Source of the DNA: an uncultured Eubacteriales bacterium
GTDB lineage: Bacteria; Bacillota; Clostridia; Lachnospirales; Lachnospiraceae
DNA length: 5,785 nucleotides
Reading direction: 5' to 3'
NCBI GenBank assembly: GCA_902783795.1
Contig: CACZSO010000086.1
Location: forward strand, 1 to 5,785
The notes under the pieces: generated by a model
Database searches by the model: none
What the model was told of the DNA's origin: nothing
Seen by the model: the letters and a program-made list of their open reading frames with translations, nothing else
Shown here: positions 1 through 4,408 of the stretch, piece by piece
How the letters are laid out: each line of letters begins with the position of its first letter
Position numbering within the stretch: the stretch's first letter is position 1
Program-made: the position numbers and the translations under genes

Positions 1-53
1 CCCCTTGAGGGGAAGCTGTCAGCCAAAGGCTGACTGATGAGGTGTCCCTCCCC
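1..53. repeat. Hairpin-rich intergenic repeat, cut by the window edge
   Basis: Seen: CCCCTTGAGGGG (1-12) is itself an inverted repeat. GTCAGCC (18-24) and GGCTGAC (28-34) form a perfect 7-bp stem around an AAA loop. GAGGGGA (7-13) can pair with TCCCTC (45-50) with one bulge as an outer stem, enclosing GATGAGGTG (36-44). The layout (TTGAGGGGAAGCTGTC, variable hairpin, GACTGATGAGGTGTCCCTC) matches from memory a dispersed intergenic repeat common in gut clostridial genomes. It sits immediately downstream of the hydrolase stop codon and may fold in that transcript's 3' end. There is no T-run on either side, so a classical intrinsic terminator is not supported. The left boundary is outside the window. 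Confidence 0.5.
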
Positions 54-54
54 T

Positions 55-1014
55 TCACTCCTCAAAAAACTTAAGGATCGTCTCTAAATAGGGATATAAC
101 ACTTCGTCTGTTGACCGGTATATTTCATGCTTTGCATTCGCTACCGTCACGAAACGGCCCTGTTTTACGCGTTTTCTGAAGGCTTCCTGGGCCGGACGGA
201 GCACCATATTGTCGTTATCACAGGAAAAGAGGAGCACCGGGATCCTGATGGCTTCGGGAGCGCCTTTTTTCAGGAGAACGCCCCGCACTTTCATGGACTC
301 ATTGGCCCATCCCACAGAAGGATTATAGTTGTACAGAGTTCTGTCTGCCTGTCTCCTTTTGCTGTACCAGTCGAAACGGGCCCGGGAGGTAGCGCAGCTG
401 CTTTCAAAATCATCCTGGCCGGTATAGTCAGGTCTGTTGAATAAGGTGTTCTGCTTCTTCCCTGCCAGGACCATGCCGCCGAAAATCATTTTTGCTACGG
501 GCAGCGGGACTCCGGCGTGGGCCGGTTCGATCATGGGAGAGGAAAGCACGGCTTTTGTATAAAAGTCTGTGCCGGACTCCAGATATTCCGCGGATACACC
601 GCCGCCCATGCTGTGGGCGAACAAAAAAAGCGGGCCAGGAAGGGCTGAGACCACTTTGTCAGTAAAGGCCTCCAGGTCTTTTACATACTCCTCAAACTTT
701 TCAATATGTGTGAGAGAGGGGTTTTCTACATAACGGAAGGATTTTCCGTGGCCCCGCTGGTCCAGGAGGCAGACATTGTAGCCTTCGTTTAAGAAAACAT
801 AGGTGAGCGGCAGGAATTTCACGATGGACTCGGTGAAGCCATGCAGGATAGTCAAGGTTCCTTTCGGATCATCGGCCTGGTAGACTTCGTAGTGCAGGGC
901 TCTGCCGTCAAAACTTGAGAAAACATCGTCTGCTGTTTGATGGGCGGAAAGATAAGGCACCGCCAGGGTGTCATAGTTTTTTTCGTAATTATCTTCGGGA
1001 AGATAGATCTTCAT
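55..1014 (-). CDS. Alpha/beta hydrolase, PldB / monoacylglycerol-lipase type (serine hydrolase)
   Basis: A 319-residue hydrolase of the lysophospholipase/monoacylglycerol lipase group (COG2267, Hydrolase_4 fold), expected to cleave ester bonds in lysophospholipids, monoglycerides or similar lipids. Visible landmarks: oxyanion-hole LHGFTES at 57-63; DQRGHGKS at 85-92; nucleophile elbow AHSMGGG with Ser135; acid SCDNDNMV near 264-271 (Asp268 best fits the D-x-x-V pattern); AKHEIYRSTDE with catalytic His296. AHSMGG and KHEI closely resemble E. coli PldB. A lid-like insert lies at about 165-250. There is no signal peptide and no long hydrophobic segment, so it is probably cytoplasmic or loosely membrane associated. 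The start is the ATG at 1012-1014, with AAAGGA 8 nt upstream. It is transcribed alone from its own promoter, divergent from the antiporter. The substrate cannot be told from sequence; a carboxylesterase role is also possible. Confidence 0.93.
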   Translation of the reverse strand: MKIYLPEDNYEKNYDTLAVPYLSAHQTADDVFSSFDGRALHYEVYQADDPKGTLTILHGFTESIVKFLPLTYVFLNEGYNVCLLDQRGHGKSFRYVENPSLTHIEKFEEYVKDLEAFTDKVVSALPGPLFLFAHSMGGGVSAEYLESGTDFYTKAVLSSPMIEPAHAGVPLPVAKMIFGGMVLAGKKQNTLFNRPDYTGQDDFESSCATSRARFDWYSKRRQADRTLYNYNPSVGWANESMKVRGVLLKKGAPEAIRIPVLLFSCDNDNMVLRPAQEAFRKRVKQGRFVTVANAKHEIYRSTDEVLYPYLETILKFFEE

Positions 1015-1022
1015 GAATAATG

Positions 1023-1030
1023 TCCTTTCC
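1023..1030 (-). promoter_or_regulatory. Ribosome binding site of the hydrolase
   Basis: On the minus strand GGAAAGGA ends 8 nt before the ATG. The GGAAAGG part can pair with an upstream CCTTCCG (1043-1049), so the site may be open or masked depending on how the leader folds. Confidence 0.7.
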
Positions 1031-1055
1031 GGCAGGATAAGACGGAAGGCCTGCC
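1024..1055 (-). promoter_or_regulatory. Possible two-state leader structure in the hydrolase 5' UTR
   Basis: Read on the minus strand, GGCAGG (1055-1050) and CCTGCC (1036-1031) form a 6-bp stem directly before the Shine-Dalgarno, leaving it free. Alternatively CCTTCCG (1049-1043) pairs with CGGAAAGG (1031-1024) with one bulged A, burying the Shine-Dalgarno. The stems compete for the same bases. It resembles a translational switch in form only: I recognise no known aptamer, and both stems are short enough to arise by chance. Confidence 0.3.
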
Positions 1056-1118
1056 GAATATTTTTTGGGTTCTTAAGATATTTTTCTGGAAATATAAATC
1101 AGTTTTCTGATATGATCA

Positions 1119-1147
1119 ATTATAAAGGCGGTCAGGCAAAAATGCAA
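1119..1147 (-). promoter_or_regulatory. Sigma-A type promoter for the hydrolase
   Basis: On the minus strand the -35 TTGCAT (1147-1142) is followed after 17 bp by a perfect -10 TATAAT (1124-1119). The predicted start near 1112 gives a leader of about 98 nt. The inverted repeat TGCAACATTGCA (1143-1154) overlaps the -35 box and is a candidate operator. Confidence 0.75.
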
Positions 1148-1154
1148 CATTGCA
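1143..1154. promoter_or_regulatory. Inverted repeat over the hydrolase -35 box (candidate operator)
   Basis: TGCAA-CA-TTGCA is a perfect 5-2-5 inverted repeat covering most of the -35 hexamer (1142-1147) of the minus-strand promoter. A regulator bound here would block the polymerase. I do not recognise the site as that of any named regulator, and a repeat this short can occur by chance. Confidence 0.3.
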
Positions 1155-1254
1155 GGCCGTTTATGATGAGTTTTTTATATGTCCCGGCATTTTAAACCGC
1201 TTTTTCAGGCCTTTTAAAGGGAATTAAACCTGTCTATTTCGCAAAAAAAGCCCC

Positions 1255-1284
1255 TTGCATCCATCTGAACAGATATGCTATGAT
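1255..1284 (+). promoter_or_regulatory. Extended -10 promoter for the antiporter
   Basis: TTGCAT (1255-1260), 18 bp, then TATGAT (1279-1284), preceded by the extended -10 TGC at 1276-1278. Transcription should start near 1291, giving a leader of about 30 nt. The in-frame ATG at 1280 lies inside the -10 box, so it would not be in the mRNA; this supports the downstream start at 1322. Confidence 0.78.
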
Positions 1285-1307
1285 TATCACGTATATGACC
1301 TTTATAA

Positions 1308-1318
1308 AGGGGGAAGGA
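1308..1318 (+). promoter_or_regulatory. Ribosome binding site that fixes the antiporter start
   Basis: AGGGGGAAGGA precedes the ATG at 1322. The AGGGGG part is 8 nt from that codon, an ideal distance. The alternative ATG at 1280 has no comparable site. Confidence 0.85.
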
Positions 1319-1321
1319 ATT

Positions 1322-2299
1322 ATGCTAGTACCCATCTTACTGTTTCTGGTGGGTTTTGCGCTCTTGATCAAAGGCGGAGACTGGTTCGTGGACGGATCTG
1401 TGAGCATCGCTCACCGCTTCCATCTGCCGGAGCTGCTGATCGGTGCCACCGTGGTGTCCATCGGCACTACATTGCCGGAAGTCATGGTCTCCAGCCAGGC
1501 AGCAGCCCAGGGAACCTCCGGCATCAGCTACGGCAATGCTATCGGTTCCATCATCTGCAACACCAGTCTGATCGCGGCTATAACCGTAGCCGTCCGTCCG
1601 GGAAAAGTTAATCCTAAGACATTTTCACTGCCCACGGCATTCTTCTTCATAGCCGCCATTTCCTACGCTGTTATCGCCTGGACGAGAGGCGGTTTTGAAC
1701 GTTGGATGGGTATCACGTATCTGGTCATTTTTGCGGTCTATATGGTCTGGTCTACCCTCCATATGAAGAAACATCCGGAGCTGGCCGATGAAGAGATGGA
1801 GGAAGAAGCTGCCGAAGACGGCGATATGCCTCTTTGGAAAGCCTTGGTCCTGCTGATCGTCGGGGCGGCAGCTATTGCTGTAGGCGCCCGGTTTTTAGTG
1901 GACAATGGTACGAAGATCGCGGAGGGACTGGGTGTGCCTGACAGTGTGATCGGGCTTACCATGGTAGCCCTGGGAACCAGTCTGCCGGAGCTTATCACCG
2001 CCATTACCAGTCTGGTAAAAGGCCACGGTGCCCTGTCACTGGGCAATGTGATCGGCGCGAATCTGTTCAACATCGTCCTGGTCAGCGGCATGGCTATTAC
2101 GATCTCGCCCTTTAAGATCCCGGCAGAAAAAGTGATAAGCGGTGTCAATTCCAGCCTTATCATTGACTTGCCTGTCATGCTGGGCGTCATGGGGATCCTT
2201 TGTATTCCGGCCCTCATCAAGGGACGGCTGAAGAGATGGCAGGGGATTTTGCTCCTGTGTATTTATGCAGCATTTACGGTATATCAGTTTGTTTCGTAA
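1322..2299 (+). CDS. yrbG: Calcium/sodium antiporter, CaCA family (YrbG type)
   Basis: A 325-residue integral membrane cation exchanger, the same length as E. coli YrbG as I recall it. It should swap Na+ (or H+) for Ca2+ across the cytoplasmic membrane, most likely for Ca2+ extrusion. The two inverted alpha repeats that form the transport path are intact: repeat 1 has GATVVSIGTTLPEV (41-54, Glu53) and GNAIGSIICN (71-80); repeat 2 has GLTMVALGTSLPEL (211-224, Glu223) and GNVIGANLFN (241-250). The paired Glu residues match the ion-binding glutamates of the family. About ten hydrophobic helices are split by an acidic cytoplasmic linker at about 150-170 (ELADEEMEEEAAEDGD). The start at 1322 is chosen because it has a strong ribosome site and gives the family's usual MLxxxLLFLVG beginning; the longer form from 1280 would begin within the promoter. 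It appears to be a single-gene unit divergent from the hydrolase. Confidence 0.95.
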   Translation: MLVPILLFLVGFALLIKGGDWFVDGSVSIAHRFHLPELLIGATVVSIGTTLPEVMVSSQAAAQGTSGISYGNAIGSIICNTSLIAAITVAVRPGKVNPKTFSLPTAFFFIAAISYAVIAWTRGGFERWMGITYLVIFAVYMVWSTLHMKKHPELADEEMEEEAAEDGDMPLWKALVLLIVGAAAIAVGARFLVDNGTKIAEGLGVPDSVIGLTMVALGTSLPELITAITSLVKGHGALSLGNVIGANLFNIVLVSGMAITISPFKIPAEKVISGVNSSLIIDLPVMLGVMGILCIPALIKGRLKRWQGILLLCIYAAFTVYQFVS

Positions 2300-2315
2300 G
2301 AATCAAAAAGCATGG

Positions 2316-2344
2316 TTGCAAGACCTCTTATATAGTGCTATAAT
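2316..2344 (+). promoter_or_regulatory. Near-consensus extended -10 promoter for the 207-residue membrane protein
   Basis: TTGCAA (2316-2321), exactly 17 bp, then perfect TATAAT (2339-2344) with the extended TGC at 2336-2338. The expected transcription start is near 2351, which falls at the base of the hairpin at 2348-2379. This is the strongest promoter in the window by eye. Confidence 0.85.
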
Positions 2345-2347
2345 CCT

Positions 2348-2388
2348 AAACCGGCGGACGTAAAACGTGCCGCCGGTTTAATCTTTTT
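2348..2388 (+). terminator. Terminator-like hairpin with T-run, placed just after a promoter
   Basis: AAACCGGCGG (2348-2357) pairs with CCGCCGGTTT (2370-2379); inside, ACGT (2358-2361) pairs with ACGT (2365-2368) around an AAA loop, with one bulged G at 2369. AATCTTTTT follows, ending at 2388. It fits an intrinsic terminator for the antiporter, whose stop codon is 49 bases upstream. It also sits at the very 5' end of RNA made from the promoter at 2316-2344, where it could act as a stabilising 5' stem-loop or an attenuator. Both roles are inferences; the hairpin itself is clear. Confidence 0.75.
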
Positions 2389-2397
2389 GGGGAGGAA
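2389..2397 (+). promoter_or_regulatory. Ribosome binding site of the 207-residue membrane protein
   Basis: GGGGAGGAA, with GGAGG ending 8 nt before the ATG at 2404. It abuts the T-run of the hairpin at 2348-2379, so folding of that hairpin leaves it single stranded. Confidence 0.85.
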
Positions 2398-2403
2398 TAA
2401 TAA

Positions 2404-3027
2404 ATGATCTCGTATATTTTAACCGCTGTCACCCTTTTCCATATCGGGAAGAGAGAAGGTGTAAGAGCCTATGGGCTGGCATGGGTGCCGGGTTTCCAGG
2501 ACTATGTTTTAGGCGCCATTGCGGACAGACAGGACTTTGACGAACAGAAACCGGACAGAAAATTCCGCATCTTCATGCTGGTCTGCGGTATTGTGACCGT
2601 GATCGGCGCGGTATGCCTGATCGGAGCCTTCGCAGGTCTTTTCTCTGCCGTTATGAACAACACCTCCGGCGCAGCCGGCCGTATGGCTTATCCATCTATG
2701 GGAACCTTCTATAATATCACGCCGGGCAGTCTTCCGGATGAAAGTGAAATCACGGATTTTTTAAATAACCTGTTTTCGAATTCAGCATTCCTGGCAGGCA
2801 TCGGCGGCTTTATCACTCTTTCAATTATCATCGGTCTGCTGTTCTCCGCCAGGACAGCCCTCCGCTGGGTCTGCCTGTATAAGCTGTTCGATCTCTGTAA
2901 ACCCTCGACGGTCATGGTCAGCCTGATCTTAAGCGCCCTGTTCCCAGGCCTGATCGCAGCTATTGTCCTGATCTGTAAGAAGAATTACAGGAACGATATG
3001 CCGGAAACAGCCGTGTACCAAAGGTAA
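2404..3027 (+). CDS. Membrane protein of unknown function, Lachnospiraceae-type
   Basis: A 207-residue protein with no function I can name. Hydrophobic segments lie at about 1-13 (short, partly polar), 56-84, 128-148 and 168-191. Between the first two is a conserved-looking stretch, REGVRAYGLAWVPGFQDYVL (17-36) followed by GAIADRQD. After the third come ALRWVCLYKLFDLCKPS (152-168) and a charged tail ending CKKNYRNDMPETAVYQR. The pattern (basic segment, AWxPxx.xxxLGxIxD, then CLYxLFxxCxP, then a C-terminal MP motif) resembles small multipass proteins I have seen in many clostridia, often several per genome and unnamed. A polar loop at about 85-126 (NNTSGA...NNLFSN) joins segments 2 and 3. It has its own strong promoter and ribosome site, and is followed 7 bases after the stop by a terminator, so it is monocistronic. 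No catalytic or transporter motif is visible. Confidence 0.85.
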   Translation: MISYILTAVTLFHIGKREGVRAYGLAWVPGFQDYVLGAIADRQDFDEQKPDRKFRIFMLVCGIVTVIGAVCLIGAFAGLFSAVMNNTSGAAGRMAYPSMGTFYNITPGSLPDESEITDFLNNLFSNSAFLAGIGGFITLSIIIGLLFSARTALRWVCLYKLFDLCKPSTVMVSLILSALFPGLIAAIVLICKKNYRNDMPETAVYQR

Positions 3028-3034
3028 GAAAACT

Positions 3035-3078
3035 AAAAGTCCTGCAGGAATTTGTATTGTACTTCCTGCAGGGCTTTT
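3035..3078. terminator. Bidirectional intrinsic terminator between convergent genes
   Basis: AAAAG-T-CCTGCAGGAA (3035-3050) pairs with TTCCTGCAGG-G-CTTTT (3063-3078) through a 16-bp stem with a single G-U type pair and a 12-nt loop. The A-run on the left and T-run on the right give a U-tail in both directions, so it can end both the plus-strand 207-residue gene (stop at 3027) and the minus-strand secreted-protein gene (stop at 3092). Confidence 0.9.
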
Positions 3079-3091
3079 AATATGACGGGAA

Positions 3092-4273
3092 TCAGTTTCT
3101 TTTGTACCGGCTTCCCGGTGAACCGTAGGGTCCGTAACTATCCAGATGCAGATAAACGCCATAATATCCCCATTTGCTTTCAACATAATACGTTCCTGCA
3201 TAACTGCTGCCGGTATAGATCGCAGAATGGTCATTTACATAGGCCGCCCGTATTCCGGAATAAGGGGTACCTGAATAAGTGGAATAGCTGCCATCAATGA
3301 TGTAGACTGACGGGAATTGATTTATCCAATAAGGATTATACGGGGTGGCATTATACCATGCGAAAGAGTGACAATTATACTTTATTGAGGCAGTATATTC
3401 TCTTTGTGCCAGAGGATAGGTGCTGTCAGCCGAATTATTCAAGGCGGCCTTTTCTGCCTGGGTCAATTCCGGACTCCGGGAATAAACATAAGGCACTGCA
3501 TTTCCGAGAGGTGTTTGTACCACGCCAGTGACAGGAGTCCAGGTATCCCCGGCACCTCTTAATTCATCTGGTACACTGTTTTCAATGGGAAGAGTATTTT
3601 GCGGCATACATTCAATGGAAGCATTCTGTATTACATCCACAACAGGAGTCCATACCTCTTTTGAATCATTTGAGTAATCATGAAACAATACGTCGATCTC
3701 CAAAGCTCCGGAATACAGACCTGACTGGTGTCTCTCTGTCAGTATACTTTCATGAACACTTCTGTAATTTTCAAGTGTTGTATCATTATAACCGTTTACA
3801 AAAAAGTAACTGTGTATCAAAAACTCTAAAACGGTAGGTTTCAAAAAATCCTTGTAATTGGTTTCTTTTGCAGGATCATTTGCAACAGCGGTTTCTGAAT
3901 AGCATTTTAACAATTCCGTGATCGAATCAGGCCTGTTCATGAGTTCACTGAAACCGTTAAAATCCAGCATTTGCTTTACGGCTGTCTCAAGTGAATTATA
4001 GGCAAAAAAATCAGTTATAAGAGGATAATCCAAAACAGTAATAAGCAAATCACCGGTTGGCATTTGAGACAATACATTTTCTGGGATTGAACAGGCACAG
4101 ACCATCTGTTCTCTGGTCAGAAGTTCTTTCCACCCTGGATCTTTTGTGGTTACAGGATAGGTAAACGTCATAGTATTTTGTTTGGTGTTAAACTCGAAAG
4201 CTTGTGATGTTGTACTTATTCCAAGTAACAGTACAATAACACTTAAAGTTATCCATAATTTGTTCTTTAACAT
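3092..4273 (-). CDS. Secreted protein with candidate papain-like (NlpC/P60 or CHAP-like) C-terminal domain
   Basis: 393 residues, no name known to me. A signal peptide is clear: MLKNK, hydrophobic core at about 7-19, and likely cleavage after SQA (23-25). Region 45-170 (DPGWKELLTREQMVCACSIP, then LITVLDYPLITDFFAYNS and FNGFSELMNRPDS) resembles an unnamed helical region that recurs in exported Bacillota proteins. The middle carries two WTPVxxVxQ motifs 37 residues apart (208-216, 245-253). The C-terminal part (about 290-393) has KYNCHSFAWY with Cys301, NDHSAIYTG with His349, and YVESKWG with Glu365, then a Tyr/Gly-rich end. The Cys then His-Ser-x-Ile-Tyr then Glu order fits the papain-like NlpC/P60/CHAP superfamily; assignment as an active cysteine peptidase or amidase is inference. 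The start ATG at 4271-4273 has GGAG 5 nt upstream. The gene is visibly more AT-rich than its left neighbours (17 G/C in the 60 bases from 3781, against 38 from 1441), suggesting a different origin. Confidence 0.85.
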   Translation of the reverse strand: MLKNKLWITLSVIVLLLGISTTSQAFEFNTKQNTMTFTYPVTTKDPGWKELLTREQMVCACSIPENVLSQMPTGDLLITVLDYPLITDFFAYNSLETAVKQMLDFNGFSELMNRPDSITELLKCYSETAVANDPAKETNYKDFLKPTVLEFLIHSYFFVNGYNDTTLENYRSVHESILTERHQSGLYSGALEIDVLFHDYSNDSKEVWTPVVDVIQNASIECMPQNTLPIENSVPDELRGAGDTWTPVTGVVQTPLGNAVPYVYSRSPELTQAEKAALNNSADSTYPLAQREYTASIKYNCHSFAWYNATPYNPYWINQFPSVYIIDGSYSTYSGTPYSGIRAAYVNDHSAIYTGSSYAGTYYVESKWGYYGVYLHLDSYGPYGSPGSRYKRN

Positions 4274-4278
4274 TTGTA

Positions 4279-4283
4279 CTCCG
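4279..4283 (-). promoter_or_regulatory. Ribosome binding site of the secreted-protein gene
   Basis: On the minus strand CGGAG is followed by TACAA and then the ATG at 4273, so GGAG is 5 nt from the start. It is a moderate site and the only one near this start. Confidence 0.65.
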
Positions 4284-4347
4284 TTCTTGTTTTTACGAAA
4301 TGCAGGTTTTTACTGAAGCTGAATTAACCGCGGCTTTTTCTCTGTAC

Positions 4348-4356
4348 ATCACCTCC
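4348..4356 (-). promoter_or_regulatory. Orphan strong Shine-Dalgarno-like sequence
   Basis: On the minus strand GGAGGTGAT is a nine-base match to the anti-Shine-Dalgarno, about 75 nt upstream of the secreted-protein start. The only nearby ATG (4349-4347) overlaps it and opens an 18-codon frame (MYREKAAVNSASVKTCIS) ending at 4293. The GGAGG-to-ATG gap of 2 nt is too short for efficient initiation. It may be a leader peptide, a ribosome-binding stabiliser, a relic, or chance. Confidence 0.25.
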
Positions 4357-4371
4357 GATGCTATCAATGTG

Positions 4372-4393
4372 TTAAGCGTATAGTATACTTAAG
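4372..4393. promoter_or_regulatory. AT-rich palindrome in the gap after the BlaR1-like gene (candidate operator/-10)
   Basis: GTATAGTATAC (4378-4388) is a perfect palindrome about a central G, flanked by TTAAG on both sides (4372-4376 and 4389-4393). Read on the minus strand it contains TATACT, a good -10 hexamer pointing at the secreted-protein gene, but no convincing -35 lies 16-18 bp upstream. It could be a regulator site controlling that gene. It does not show the TACA/TGTA half-sites of staphylococcal bla/mec operators. Confidence 0.3.
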
Positions 4394-4408
4394 TCTCATA
4401 TCCGCAGA

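Noticed and set aside
127..444. 105-codon plus-strand frame opposite the hydrolase
   Set aside because: Antisense shadow of a well-supported hydrolase gene; no family features and no ribosome site.
1031..1066. GGCAGG/CCTGCC hairpin followed by a T-run as a plus-strand terminator
   Set aside because: No plus-strand gene lies upstream for it to end, and the stem is only 6 bp with a 13-nt loop; it is better read as part of the minus-strand hydrolase leader.
1013..1195. 60-codon plus-strand frame in the divergent intergenic region
   Set aside because: No ribosome site, unlikely composition, and it overlaps the hydrolase leader and promoter.
1280..1321. Upstream in-frame ATG giving a 339-residue antiporter
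   Set aside because: The ATG is inside the -10 box, upstream of the predicted transcription start, has no ribosome site, and adds a polar N-terminus (MIITYMTFIKGEGI) not typical of the family.
2106..2180. Antiporter repeat 2 having GAN instead of GSN as a loss of an ion ligand
   Set aside because: As I recall, E. coli YrbG also has GAN at this position, so it appears normal for the subgroup.
1738..2220. 160-codon minus-strand frame opposite the antiporter
   Set aside because: Low-complexity Ser/Ala/Pro-rich product typical of an antisense frame over a membrane-protein gene.
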